Shown here: positions 1-9,634 of the stretch, piece by piece
How positions within the stretch are numbered: the stretch's first letter is position 1
How the letters are laid out: the number at the start of each line of letters is the position of its first letter
Notes under the pieces: model-generated
What the model was told of the DNA's origin: nothing
What the model saw: only the letters and a program-made list of their open reading frames with translations
Databases searched by the model: none
Position numbers and translations under genes: made by a program
Origin: VRUE01 sp035318745
GTDB taxonomy: Bacteria; Actinomycetota; Thermoleophilia; Solirubrobacterales; 70-9
Assembly: GCA_035318745.1 (NCBI GenBank)
Contig: DATHEA010000005.1
Location: 165,388-229,387, forward strand
Direction of reading: 5' to 3'
DNA length: 64,000 nt

Positions 1-618
1 CAGCGGCGGGTCGGGGTTGACGACGACTGGATGGCCCACTGCGCGCAGCATCGGCAGGTCGGAGATCGAGTCCGAGTAGGCGTAGGAGGCGGCGAGGTCG
101 ATCCCGTGCTCGGCGGCAAACGCCTCCATCGCCTCGACCTTGCCCTGCCCGTAGACGAAGGGGCCGTCGAAGCGGCCGGTGAAGGCGGCGTCCTCACCGA
201 CCTCGTAGCGGGTGCCGATGCCGCCGTCCATCCCCAGCACGGCGGCGAGCGGTTCGACCACACCGTTGCCGGCGGCGCTGACGATGAAGGTGGCGCGACC
301 GGCGTCCTGGTGGGCGTAGACCTCGTCGAGCATCTGCGGGTAGACGCGCGGCAGGATCGCCGCCATCACCTCGGGGTTCATCCGCTCGAGGCTGCGGGCC
401 GGGACGCCGGAGATCAGATCGCGGGCCACGCGCAGCACCTCCGTGGTGCGTGCGTCGGTGGTGCCGCGCAGGCGGTAGCGCAGGTGCTCGACCCCCCAGC
501 TCACCAGCAAGCGGCGGGACACGATCCCGTGCTGCGTCGCGACGCGGGCGAACTGCATCCCCGAAGACCCCGCCATCAGGGTCTTGTCCAGGTCGAAGAA
601 TGCAGCCGCCCGCTGCAC
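1..618 (-). CDS. HAD-IB (SerB-like) phosphatase, C-terminus missing
   Basis: Cytoplasmic haloacid-dehalogenase family phosphohydrolase of the phosphoserine-phosphatase-like IB group; the substrate cannot be read from sequence. The conceptual protein begins MQRAAAFFDLDKT, where D9 and D11 form the DxD nucleophile motif I. A motif II segment (FIVSAAGNG) follows, and the acidic motif YSDSISDLPML lies near the visible end. The GTG start at 618-616 is chosen because it directly precedes the catalytic motif. It begins 4 bp after the thiolase stop, so the two are probably co-transcribed. The reading frame runs off the left edge after 206 codons, so the C-terminus is outside the window. Confidence 0.85.
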   Translation of the reverse strand, partial: MQRAAAFFDLDKTLMAGSSGMQFARVATQHGIVSRRLLVSWGVEHLRYRLRGTTDARTTEVLRVARDLISGVPARSLERMNPEVMAAILPRVYPQMLDEVYAHQDAGRATFIVSAAGNGVVEPLAAVLGMDGGIGTRYEVGEDAAFTGRFDGPFVYGQGKVEAMEAFAAEHGIDLAASYAYSDSISDLPMLRAVGHPVVVNPDPPL

Positions 619-622
619 CAGC

Positions 623-1798
<1,176 letters not shown>

Positions 1799-1960
1799 CT
1801 GGCGGCCTTTCTACGTCGGTTTATGCCGGATCTCGGCTCGAAAAGGGCCGCAAGGCCCTGTCCGGAACGATAGCGGGCTGCTCCGGCAAGTTGTGGTTCC
1901 TTGGTCACGTAATAGTTGACTAAAGGAATCGCACGACGGGAGTTCATAGACTCGCTCGCC

Positions 1961-3397
1961 ATGAGAGTCGAAGTCAGTCAGATCAAGACCACCGAAACCG
2001 ACGCCGACCTGCTCGCCGTCGGGCTCTACGAGGGCGAGCAGCTGCCCGCTGAGCTGGCCGGAGCGCCAGGCGCCGGCGACGCCAAGGCCGGCTTTCAGAA
2101 GCTGGCCCTGCTGCGTCCCAAGCAGCCCGGTCGCGTGCTCGCGGTCGGCCTCGGCAAGCGCGACGACGCCGACGCCGAGCGGATCCGCCTCGCCGCCGCC
2201 GTGGCTGCCAAGGAGGCCGCGAAGCTGGAGGCGACCTCGCTCGCCTGGCTGCTGCCGGAGTCGGGTGAGGACGAGGCGACGGCCGAGGCGATGGTCACCG
2301 GCACGATCCTCGCCGGCTACCGCTTCGATCGCTTCCAGAGCACCGATCCGAAGGACCCTCCCCCACCCAGCCTCGAGTCGCTGACCCTGCTCGCCCCGTC
2401 GAGCGCTGCCGCTGCGGCCGAGGCCGCCCGCATCTGCGCCGAGGCACAGAACCGCGCCCGCGACCTGCAGAGCCTTCCTTCCAACGTCGCCACCCCGTCG
2501 TTCCTGGGGCGGCGAGCGCGACAGATCGCCTCCCACCACGAGGGGGTCAGCGCCGAAGTGCTCGGACGCGATGAGATCGCCGCCAAGGAGATGGGCGGCC
2601 TTGTCGCGGTGAGCCAGGGAACGGCGGAGGATCCGAAGCTGATCGTGCTCCGCTACGCGGGTGGCGGCTCTGGCCCCACGCTGGGCCTGGTCGGCAAGGG
2701 CGTCACCTTCGACACCGGCGGCATCTCACTGAAGCCGTCGGCCTCGATGCACGAGATGAAGATGGACATGTCCGGCGCCGCCGCGGTGCTGGAGGCCGTC
2801 GGCGCGATCGCCGAGCTGGGGCTCGAGCTGGATCTGATCGCGGTCGTGCCCTCGACCGAGAACATGCCCTCTGGCACCGCGATCAAGCCCGGCGACGTCA
2901 TAACTCAATACAACGGGGTGACGGTCGAGGTCAACAACACCGACGCCGAGGGCCGCCTGATCCTCGCCGACGCTCTCGCCTACGCGGTCGAGCTGGGGGC
3001 AGAGCGGATCGTCGACCTGGCGACGCTGACCGGTGCTGTCCTGATCGCCCTCGGCTCGACCTACGCGGCGGTGATCTCCAACGACGACGATCTCGCCTCC
3101 GAGGTCACCCAGGCCGGCGAGACGACCGGCGAGCTGGTCTGGCGCCTGCCGCTCCACCCCGAGTACAAGGAGCTGACCAAGGGCACTGTCGCCGATCTCA
3201 CCAACGCCTCGGCGAAGCGCAAGGCGGGAACGATCTACGCCGGCTCCTTCCTCGAGGAGTTCGTCGGCGACACCCCGTGGGCCCACGTCGATATCGCCGG
3301 CACCGCCTGGGACGTAGGCCGCCCCTACACCGGCAATGACGCCAGCGGCTTCGGAGTCCGTCTGCTCGTCGAGCTCGCGCGCGGCTTCGCGGCGTAA
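1961..3397 (+). CDS. pepA: leucyl aminopeptidase (M17)
   Basis: M17 cytosol aminopeptidase that removes N-terminal residues from peptides using two metal ions. The signature NTDAEGRL lies at about residues 326-333. Upstream metal and catalytic residues are visible in GKGVTFDTGGISLKPS (Lys246, Asp251, Lys258). The first ~165 residues form the less conserved N-terminal domain. The ATG at 1961 gives 478 aa, typical for the family. An in-frame TTG at 1916 would add 15 residues and is considered less likely. The gene diverges from the thiolase and stands alone. Confidence 0.93.
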   Translation: MRVEVSQIKTTETDADLLAVGLYEGEQLPAELAGAPGAGDAKAGFQKLALLRPKQPGRVLAVGLGKRDDADAERIRLAAAVAAKEAAKLEATSLAWLLPESGEDEATAEAMVTGTILAGYRFDRFQSTDPKDPPPPSLESLTLLAPSSAAAAAEAARICAEAQNRARDLQSLPSNVATPSFLGRRARQIASHHEGVSAEVLGRDEIAAKEMGGLVAVSQGTAEDPKLIVLRYAGGGSGPTLGLVGKGVTFDTGGISLKPSASMHEMKMDMSGAAAVLEAVGAIAELGLELDLIAVVPSTENMPSGTAIKPGDVITQYNGVTVEVNNTDAEGRLILADALAYAVELGAERIVDLATLTGAVLIALGSTYAAVISNDDDLASEVTQAGETTGELVWRLPLHPEYKELTKGTVADLTNASAKRKAGTIYAGSFLEEFVGDTPWAHVDIAGTAWDVGRPYTGNDASGFGVRLLVELARGFAA

Positions 3398-3410
3398 CGC
3401 CCGCGAGGGC

Positions 3411-3953
3411 TCAGGCTTCGAGGATCATGCAGGTGGCTACGCCGTGGGCGAGCAGCTTGCCGCTGTCGGCGGCGGTCAACTTGGCCTCTGAGGTCGCCTG
3501 TTTGCGACCGCGGTAGAGGACGTTGGCCTCGCAGAGGACACAGCCTGTGTCTCGCGTGATCAGACGCACGAACTTGGCCTCGAGGCCAAGTGAGGTGTAG
3601 CCGACGCCGGCCGGCAGGGTCGTGTGGACTGCGCAGCCAAGCGCCGAGTCGAGCAGGGTCGCCGCGTAACCGCCGTGGACGACGCCGATCGGGTTGTAGT
3701 GCTCCTCGCCGGGCTCGCCCGAGAAGACGGCACGCCCCTCCTCCACCTCGATCGGCCCCATCCGCATCGTCACCGCGATCGGCGGCGGCGGCACCTCGCC
3801 GGCGACGATCGCTTCCATGTACTCGATGCCGCTCATCGTCGCCCCGGCTGCCGCGGTGGGAACCGGGTCCTGCCAGACCAGGGTGCCGGCTGCGGCTCGT
3901 CTCCGGGCTCGACTCGGCAAGCGCCAGCGCGGCATCGACCGCGGTGGCGCCAT
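3411..3953 (-). CDS. PaaI-type hotdog thioesterase, N-terminal frame doubtful
   Basis: Hotdog-fold thioesterase of the PaaI/YbgC type, expected to hydrolyse aromatic or acyl-CoA thioesters. The family core is clear: HYNPIGVVHGGYAATLLDSALG, with the HGG turn and the following acidic residue, then LEAKFVRLITRDTG and YRGRKQATSEAKL. The first ~22 codons from the ATG at 3953 look non-coding: Arg/Pro-rich with poor third-position GC. A different frame starting at ATG 3969 (MSGESNGATAVDAALALAES) has native-looking codon use until about 3895-3905. The true N-terminus is therefore probably in that frame, with a one-base shift between. It converges on pepA with a 13-bp gap. Confidence 0.8.
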   Translation of the reverse strand: MAPPRSMPRWRLPSRARRRAAAGTLVWQDPVPTAAAGATMSGIEYMEAIVAGEVPPPPIAVTMRMGPIEVEEGRAVFSGEPGEEHYNPIGVVHGGYAATLLDSALGCAVHTTLPAGVGYTSLGLEAKFVRLITRDTGCVLCEANVLYRGRKQATSEAKLTAADSGKLLAHGVATCMILEA

Positions 3954-4142
3954 TGGACTCCCCGCTCATCGCGCTCCGCGCCTTCCGGTCGCTGCCAGGC
4001 TTCCGCTGCCAGGGCGGCGATCCGCCGGGTAATGCAGGTCGGCGGCGATCTCCGCCTGGCTGATCGAGATCCGCGGAGCCTTCGCCCGCCGGGGATGCCT
4101 ATGTCGTGAAATCAGCCTCATCTTGTGCCTCCAGTCGGCCAA

Positions 4143-4203
4143 GGTTGCTTGAAGCAACCATCGATTGGGACCACCCTAACCGACTCGGTTGCTTCACGCA
4201 ACC
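4143..4203. promoter_or_regulatory. pair of operator-like 17-bp dyads upstream of the HxlR gene
   Basis: Two near-identical inverted repeats lie before the regulator gene: GGTTGCTTgAAGCAACC at 4143-4159 (8-bp perfect arms) and GGTTGCttcacGCAACC at 4187-4203 (6-bp perfect arms). Their centres are 44 bp apart, close to four helical turns, so dimers could bind on the same face of the DNA. The position fits autoregulation by the adjacent HxlR protein; that link is inference. Confidence 0.7.
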
Positions 4204-4217
4204 TTGTGTGCCAAGAT
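4189..4217 (+). promoter_or_regulatory. candidate promoter of the HxlR gene
   Basis: A TTGCTT hexamer (4189-4194) and CAAGAT (4212-4217) are separated by 17 bp. The -35 hexamer lies inside the second dyad, so a bound regulator would block it. The predicted start of transcription falls at about 4224-4225, exactly at the GTG, which suggests a leaderless mRNA. The -10 match is only partial. Confidence 0.4.
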
Positions 4218-4224
4218 CACTCTC

Positions 4225-4707
4225 GTGCTCGGTCACGAATATCCGGGGCAGGTCTGCTCGATCGCCAAGGCGCTCGAGGTGGTCGGCGAGCGCTGGAGCC
4301 TGCTGATCGTCCGCGACGTGATGAACGGCAACCGCCGCTTCGGCGAGCTGCAGCGGGGCCTCGGGATCGCCCGCAACGTGCTCTCGGCGCGGTTGCAGCG
4401 ACTGGTCGAGGAGGACATCCTCGAACGACGCCCCTACCAGTCGAGCCCCGAGCGCTACGAGTACTTCCTCACCGAGAAGGGGCTCGACCTCTGGCCCGCC
4501 CTGGTTGCCCTGCTCGCCTGGGGCGACCGCCACTCCCCCGAGCCGGACGGCCCACCGATGCTGATCGTCCACAAGGAGTGCGGCGGCGAGGTCAACGATC
4601 GCGGCATCTGCGAGAGCTGCGGCGAGCTGCTGCATGCCCGCGATGCCCGCGCGATGCCCGGCCCCGGCGCCCTGGCGCAACAGGATGGACACTTGTTGCC
4701 CCTATAG
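4225..4707 (+). CDS. HxlR-family transcriptional regulator
   Basis: Winged-helix DNA-binding protein of the HxlR family. Core: the N-terminal Cys of QVCSIAKALEVVGERWSLLIVRD, the helix pair RRFGELQRGLGIARNVLSARLQRLVEEDIL, and the wing YEYFLTEKGLDLWPAL. The C-terminus carries two CxxC-like or Cys-rich pieces (KECGGEV and CESCGEL) that could bind a metal. GTG 4225 is chosen; an earlier TTG (4189) would place the start codon inside the operator dyad. The protein is about 160 aa. It sits immediately upstream of the aldehyde and acyl-CoA dehydrogenase genes on the same strand and may control them. A perfect 12-bp palindrome (CCCCTATAGGGG, 4699-4710) overlaps its stop codon. Confidence 0.88.
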   Translation: MLGHEYPGQVCSIAKALEVVGERWSLLIVRDVMNGNRRFGELQRGLGIARNVLSARLQRLVEEDILERRPYQSSPERYEYFLTEKGLDLWPALVALLAWGDRHSPEPDGPPMLIVHKECGGEVNDRGICESCGELLHARDARAMPGPGALAQQDGHLLPL

Positions 4708-4757
4708 GGGACTAAATGGTTCAATCGACATGACGCGGGACGACTAGGAGGAACGAG

Positions 4758-6194
4758 ATGGCGACGGCGGCAGAAGTTCAGACTCGGGACAAGATCTTCA
4801 TCGGCGGCAAGTGGGTCGAGCCGCAGGGCGGCGAGACGATCGAGGTGGTCAACTCGACCAGTGAGGAGGTCATGGCGACGATCCCGGCCTGTACGCCGGG
4901 GGACGCCGACCTTGCGGTGCGTGCCGCGCGCGACGCCTTCGACTCCTGGTCGCAGACCCCGCGCGAGGAGCGGGCCGGCTACCTGGCGGCGATCTCGGCC
5001 GGGCTCGGCGAGCGCAGCGACGAGATCGCCGCGACGATCTCCCAGGAGCTGGGTATGCCGCTGACGCTGAGCCGGATCATCCAGGCCGGCCTCCCCATCG
5101 GGCAGTTCGGCGCGATGCCGGGGCTGATGGAGGAAGTCGCCTGGGAGGAGGAGATCGGCAACTCGCGCGTGCTGCGCGAGCCGGCCGGCGTCCTCGGTGC
5201 GATCACCCCCTGGAACTACCCGCTCAACCAGATCGCCGCCAAGGTCGCGCCGGCGCTGGCCGCAGGCTGCACGGTCGTGCTCAAGCCGAGCGAGGTGGTC
5301 CCGCTCAACGCCTTCATCCTCGCCGAGGTGGTCGAGGCCGCCGACTTGCCGGCGGGAGTCTTCAACCTCATCACCGGTACGGGCCCGGTCGTCGGCGAGG
5401 CGATCGCCGGCCACCCCGGCGTCGACATGGTCTCTTTCACCGGCTCGACCCGAGCCGGCCGGCGGGTGAGCGAGCTCGCCTCGGCGACGGTCAAGCCGGT
5501 CGCGATGGAGCTCGGCGGCAAGTCCCCCAACGTGATCCTCGACGACGCCGATCTCGGCAAGGCGATCCCCGACGGCGTCGGCAAGTGCTACCTCAACTCG
5601 GGCCAGACCTGCAGCGCCCTGACCCGGATGCTGGTGCCGCGCGAGAAGCTGGCCGAAGCCGAGGAGCTGGCGAAGGCCACCGCCGAGGCCTTCACTCCCG
5701 GCGACCCTTTCGAGGATTCCACCCGGCTCGGCCCGCTCGTCTCCGAGGTCCAACGCGAGCGCGTTCGCGGCTACATCGAGCAGGGCGAGGCCGAAGGCGC
5801 CAAATTGGTCACTGGCGGGGCTACGCCTCCCGAGGGCCTCGAGCGCGGCTACTTCGTCCGCCCCACGGTCTTCTCCGAGGTGACCCCCGAGATGACGATC
5901 GCCCAGGAGGAGATCTTCGGCCCGGTGCTGGCGATCCAGCCTTACGACGACGAGGACGACGCGGTACGGATCGCAAACGACACCGTCTACGGCCTCGCCG
6001 GCGGCGTCTGGTCGGGCGACCAGGACCACGCGATCGCCGTTGCCAAGCGCATCCGCACCGGGCAGATCGAGATCAACGGTGGCGCGTTCAACCCGCTGGC
6101 GCCGTTTGGGGGATACAAGCAGTCGGGGCATGGGCGGGAGAACGGTCGCTATGCGATCGAGGAGCTGCTGCAGGTCAAGAGCCTGCAGCTATAG
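4758..6194 (+). CDS. NAD(P)-dependent aldehyde dehydrogenase
   Basis: ALDH superfamily enzyme of 478 aa, oxidising an aldehyde to the acid with NAD(P)+. Readable active-site elements are PWNYP (Asn153), the general base Glu251 in MELGGKSP, and the nucleophile Cys285 in GQTCSA. Cofactor-loop residues FTGSTRAGRR are also present. A strong AGGAGG site precedes the ATG. The substrate cannot be assigned. The acyl-CoA dehydrogenase starts 21 bp downstream, so the two are probably one operon, possibly under the HxlR regulator just upstream. Confidence 0.92.
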   Translation: MATAAEVQTRDKIFIGGKWVEPQGGETIEVVNSTSEEVMATIPACTPGDADLAVRAARDAFDSWSQTPREERAGYLAAISAGLGERSDEIAATISQELGMPLTLSRIIQAGLPIGQFGAMPGLMEEVAWEEEIGNSRVLREPAGVLGAITPWNYPLNQIAAKVAPALAAGCTVVLKPSEVVPLNAFILAEVVEAADLPAGVFNLITGTGPVVGEAIAGHPGVDMVSFTGSTRAGRRVSELASATVKPVAMELGGKSPNVILDDADLGKAIPDGVGKCYLNSGQTCSALTRMLVPREKLAEAEELAKATAEAFTPGDPFEDSTRLGPLVSEVQRERVRGYIEQGEAEGAKLVTGGATPPEGLERGYFVRPTVFSEVTPEMTIAQEEIFGPVLAIQPYDDEDDAVRIANDTVYGLAGGVWSGDQDHAIAVAKRIRTGQIEINGGAFNPLAPFGGYKQSGHGRENGRYAIEELLQVKSLQL

Positions 6195-6215
6195 CGCTCG
6201 CATAGGCTGCCCGCC

Positions 6216-7361
6216 GTGAACTTCGAGCTGACCGACGAGCAGAAGCTGCTGCGGGACACGGTGCGCGAGTTTGCGCTCCAGGAGGTCAAGCCTGTTGCCG
6301 AGGAGCTGGACCGGACCAAGTCGTTTCCCTACGAGATCGTCGAGAAGCTTGGCGGGCTTGGGCTGATGGGGATCCTGTTCCCGCAGGAGTACGGGGGCGG
6401 CGGAGCCGACACGCTCTCCTATGTCTTGGCGGTGGAAGAGCTGGCTCGGATCGACTCCTCGGTCTGCATCACGATGGCGGCGCACACGTCGCTGGGGACG
6501 ATGCCGATCTATCTGTGGGGGTCGGACGAGCAGAAGGACGAGTGGCTGCCCGTCCTCTGCAGCGGCAAGAAGCTCGCTTCGTTCGGGCTGACCGAGCCCG
6601 AGGCCGGGTCCGACGCCGGCAATGTCCGCACCCAGGCAAAGCTCGGCGATGGGGAGTGGGTCATCGACGGCGCCAAGCAGTTCATCACCAACTCCGGCAC
6701 CGACATCTCCGGCTGCGTCTCGATCACCGCCGTCACCGGCGAGTCCGACGGGCGCAAGGAGATCTCCAACCTGATCGTCCCCAACGGCACGCCCGGCTAC
6801 GAGGCCGGGGAGCCCTACCGCAAGATGGGTTGGAACGCGTCCGATACCCGGCCGCTCAGCTTCGAGGACTGCCGCGTCCCCGAGGCCAACCTGCTCGGCC
6901 GCCGCGGCGACGGCTTCAAGAACTTCCTCCACATCCTCGACGGCGGCCGCATCGGCGTCGCCGCGATGGGCGTCGGCCTCGCCCAGGGCGCCCTCGACGA
7001 GGCGATCTCCTACGCCAAAGAGCGCCGGGCCTTCGGCCAGCCGATCTCCAAGTTCCAGTCGATCCAGGCGAAGATCGCCGACCTCTCCGCCCAGATCGAG
7101 GCCGCCCGCCTGCTCACCTGGCGCGCCGCCCTGGAGAAGGACGCAGGCCAGTCGTTCACCCTCACGGCGGCGCAGGCGAAGTTGATCACCGGCCGCCTCG
7201 CGGTCCGCGCGACCGAGGAGGCCGTCCAGATCCACGGCGGCTACGGCTATATCGAGGAGTACCCGGTCTGCCGCTTCTACCGCGACGCCAAGATCCTCAC
7301 CATCGGCGAGGGCACCGACGAGGTGCAGCAGATGGTCATCGCCCGCCGGCTCGGCTGCTGA
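6216..7361 (+). CDS. acyl-CoA dehydrogenase
   Basis: FAD-dependent acyl-CoA dehydrogenase (381 aa) that introduces the alpha-beta double bond in acyl-CoA. It has the N-terminal helical domain, the FAD/substrate segments FGLTEPEAGSDAG and ITNSGTDISG, and RRAFGQPISKFQSIQ. The C-terminal signature IHGGYGYIEEYPVCRFYRDA is followed by GEGTDEVQ, where Glu365 is in the expected catalytic-base position. It starts with GTG, 21 bp after the aldehyde dehydrogenase. Chain length or branched-chain specificity cannot be read safely. Confidence 0.92.
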   Translation: MNFELTDEQKLLRDTVREFALQEVKPVAEELDRTKSFPYEIVEKLGGLGLMGILFPQEYGGGGADTLSYVLAVEELARIDSSVCITMAAHTSLGTMPIYLWGSDEQKDEWLPVLCSGKKLASFGLTEPEAGSDAGNVRTQAKLGDGEWVIDGAKQFITNSGTDISGCVSITAVTGESDGRKEISNLIVPNGTPGYEAGEPYRKMGWNASDTRPLSFEDCRVPEANLLGRRGDGFKNFLHILDGGRIGVAAMGVGLAQGALDEAISYAKERRAFGQPISKFQSIQAKIADLSAQIEAARLLTWRAALEKDAGQSFTLTAAQAKLITGRLAVRATEEAVQIHGGYGYIEEYPVCRFYRDAKILTIGEGTDEVQQMVIARRLGC

Positions 7362-7374
7362 ACCCGTCCGGAGT

Positions 7375-7422
7375 ACGTGCCGGTGCTGCGGTGCCCATAT
7401 GGACCTCTCTGCACCGGCACGT
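7375..7422. terminator. bidirectional hairpin between convergent genes
   Basis: Perfect 12-bp inverted repeat (ACGTGCCGGTGC at 7375-7386, its complement at 7411-7422) with a 24-nt loop. It lies between the stop codons of the convergent acyl-CoA dehydrogenase and dipZ genes. There is no clear T-tract, so a structural or Rho-assisted role is possible. Confidence 0.55.
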
Positions 7423-9180
7423 CTAGCCGAAGGTGAAGGCGTAGCCCGTCACCCCCGCTTCGGGAATCAGGCGAAGCGTGTGGTGTTCGACCTTGGGCAG
7501 GTCGACGAGGTTGTAGAGCCGCTGCGCAGTTACGTCGACCACGCCGTTCTCGACATCGGACCCGGCGAGGCCGGCAGGGATCGGGCGGCCGTCGAGCAGC
7601 ACCCGCATCCGGCGACTGTGCCCGGGTGAGCCGAGCACCAGGTAAACGCGGCGCGCTCCGAAGGAGAGATCCAGCGCGGCACCGTCTTCTGCCGTCGCCG
7701 AATCGAGGGTGATCCTCCAGCGCCCGCGGTAGGCGAAGTTGTCAGCCGGCGGCGATTCGGGGTTGCCGAAGTCGTGGCTGCCCGGCGAAAGCATCGGGTT
7801 GACGAAGCGTTCGGCGCGGGCGGCGCCGAGATAGGTCTCGGGAGTGGTCACCGTGGGCGACGGGGCTACCGCTCTGATGCGCGCGGCGGTCCGCTTTGGC
7901 GTTTTCCCCGCTTCGGCGAGCAGCTCGCGGATCACCTTTTCCTTCTCGCCGTATTCGCCCTCGCCAAAATGGGCGAAGCGGACCCTTCCCTGGGAGTCGA
8001 TGAAGTACTCGGCGGGCCAGTACTGGTTGCCGTAGGCGTTCCAGGTCGCCAGTTCGTTGTCCTGCGCCACCGGATATTCGATGTCGTTGCGTTCGATCGC
8101 TTCTTCGACGTTGCTCGCCTCTTTCTCGAAGGGGAACTCCGGCGAGTGGACGCCGACGATCGTCAGGCCGTCCTTGCGGTAGCGCTTGTCCCAGGCGGTC
8201 AGGTAGGGCAGCGTGCGCAGGCAGTTGATGCAGCTGTAGGTCCAGAAATCGATCAGGACCACGCGCCCACGTAGCGAGCGCAGCGTCAGCGGCCGGTCGC
8301 CGGGCGTGTTGAACCACTGCTGGTTACCGACGAATTCAGGCGCTGGGCCAAGGACCGGTAGCCCCGATCCGGGGCCGTGGCTCGCGGCCGGCAATGGGGC
8401 CGCGTTGGCGGCAGCTTCGCCGAGCCCGCCGCTCGAGCCGCGCACGTTGGCGAGGGCATCGCGGGCCGCCGCCGTGTCCTCCAGGGACTGCGAGGGGTTG
8501 ACCAGGAAGCTGGGCAGATCGCCGGCGATCGTGTTCTGGAACTCGACGTCGTAGTTGCCCAGCATCGCCAGCGCCACAACGACCATCACCCCTCCCATCG
8601 CAAGCTGAAGGCCGACACCGCGGCGAGCGAGCGGAGCGATGACGCGGCGCCCACCCAGCATCAGGAAATAGAGGACCACGGCCGAGCCGATGCCGTAGCT
8701 GAGCGCCACCGCCAACCGGCCCGCGGTGAACGACTGCGAGGCCGAGACCGTGATCACCCCGGCGAGGATCGGCCCTGCGCACGGCGCGTAGACGAACCCG
8801 AGGCTGCCCCCGACGGCGACCCCCGACCAGAAGCCGTCGCCGCCGCTGCGCGGCCCACCGGCCATGCCGGCGAAGCGGCTGAGCCAGGCCTCGAGCCTGG
8901 CGGCAAGCGACGGAATCATCAGCGTGACGCCGAAGCCGAGCAGGACGAGAATCGCCAGCTTGCGGAGCAGGTCGTCGGGCAGGCCGAGCGCCGAGATCAC
9001 GTAGACCAGGGCGACGGTGGCGAAGGTGAAGGAGACGGCGAGGCCGGCGACGATGCCGAGTGGCCGGCGCCGGCCGCCGGTCGCACCGGCGGAGAGCGCA
9101 ATCGGCAACACCGGAAGCACGCAGGGAGAGAGCGCGGTAGCGGCGCCCGCGACGAAGCCGAACAAAATCAGCAGAACCAT
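7423..9180 (-). CDS. dipZ: DipZ-like CcdA-thioredoxin fusion
   Basis: Membrane thiol-disulfide protein (585 aa) carrying reducing power out of the cytoplasm. The N-terminal ~215 residues form a CcdA/DsbD-type transmembrane domain with redox cysteines in SPCVLPVLPI (Cys20) and YAPCAGPIL (Cys134). A Ser/Ala/Gly-rich linker leads to a TlpA-like thioredoxin domain with CxxC (Cys317-Ile-Asn-Cys320 in WTYSCINCLRTLP). A C-terminal ~150-residue beta-rich domain, as in mycobacterial DipZ, follows. It is the last gene of a likely meaB / PRC-barrel / dipZ run on the minus strand. The fused architecture implies it works without a separate extracellular TlpA partner. Confidence 0.9.
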   Translation of the reverse strand: MVLLILFGFVAGAATALSPCVLPVLPIALSAGATGGRRRPLGIVAGLAVSFTFATVALVYVISALGLPDDLLRKLAILVLLGFGVTLMIPSLAARLEAWLSRFAGMAGGPRSGGDGFWSGVAVGGSLGFVYAPCAGPILAGVITVSASQSFTAGRLAVALSYGIGSAVVLYFLMLGGRRVIAPLARRGVGLQLAMGGVMVVVALAMLGNYDVEFQNTIAGDLPSFLVNPSQSLEDTAAARDALANVRGSSGGLGEAAANAAPLPAASHGPGSGLPVLGPAPEFVGNQQWFNTPGDRPLTLRSLRGRVVLIDFWTYSCINCLRTLPYLTAWDKRYRKDGLTIVGVHSPEFPFEKEASNVEEAIERNDIEYPVAQDNELATWNAYGNQYWPAEYFIDSQGRVRFAHFGEGEYGEKEKVIRELLAEAGKTPKRTAARIRAVAPSPTVTTPETYLGAARAERFVNPMLSPGSHDFGNPESPPADNFAYRGRWRITLDSATAEDGAALDLSFGARRVYLVLGSPGHSRRMRVLLDGRPIPAGLAGSDVENGVVDVTAQRLYNLVDLPKVEHHTLRLIPEAGVTGYAFTFG

Positions 9181-9229
9181 GCGCTCAACTCTCCCACCTC
9201 CTGCTTACGAGGAGATGACGTCGATCGGT

Positions 9230-9634
9230 TCAGCCGGATGCGGGTTGGGCGGTGACCGAGCCTTCGGCGCGACTGGCGACCTCGGCGTGGCGACCGAGCT
9301 GCTCGCCAATCCCATAGTGAGTGCAGATCGCCGTCTCGTGCTCGCGCAGCAACGGCCGGGTGGGGTCCACTGTCGGTGCCGCGAGCATCGCGTCGCGCTG
9401 CTGGGCGGTCCAGACGCGTCCCGGCATCGCGGCGCACTCGCGCAGCGGCACGACGATCGTCTTGGCGCGACGCCTGCGACCGGTGGCGACCACCAGCCAG
9501 ACCGGGTTGCCCGCCTCCGAGTCGGCATAGGCTCCCTCGACCCGGCCGACGGTCTTGCCGCCGCTGTCATCGAGCTCGCATCCAGCCCAGCCGAGCGCCT
9601 CGGCGAGGCTCGGCAGCGCCCCAGCCTCACTCAC
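9230..9634 (-). CDS. PRC-barrel-like domain protein
   Basis: Small protein of 134 aa. The segment from about residue 20 to 65 (LDDSGGKTVGRVEGAYADSE, then VWLVVATGRRRR and TIVVPLRE) has the strand pattern of a PRC-barrel. The C-terminal half is predicted helical and matches nothing recognised. It overlaps the 3' end of meaB by 8 bp, so translation is probably coupled. Function is unknown; PRC-barrels occur in RNA-processing and photosynthetic proteins and in many uncharacterised actinobacterial proteins. Confidence 0.7.
   Translation of the reverse strand: MSEAGALPSLAEALGWAGCELDDSGGKTVGRVEGAYADSEAGNPVWLVVATGRRRRAKTIVVPLRECAAMPGRVWTAQQRDAMLAAPTVDPTRPLLREHETAICTHYGIGEQLGRHAEVASRAEGSVTAQPASG

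Noticed and set aside
3966..4157. Small minus-strand frame in the thioesterase/HxlR intergenic region
   Set aside because: 63 codons, Arg/Ala-rich, no ribosome-binding site, no recognisable motif, and overlapped by the operator dyad.
4455..6131. A 558-codon open frame antisense to the aldehyde dehydrogenase gene
   Set aside because: It is a shadow of the ALDH gene with Asp/Arg/Leu-rich composition and no recognisable domain; high-GC genes often leave long antisense frames.
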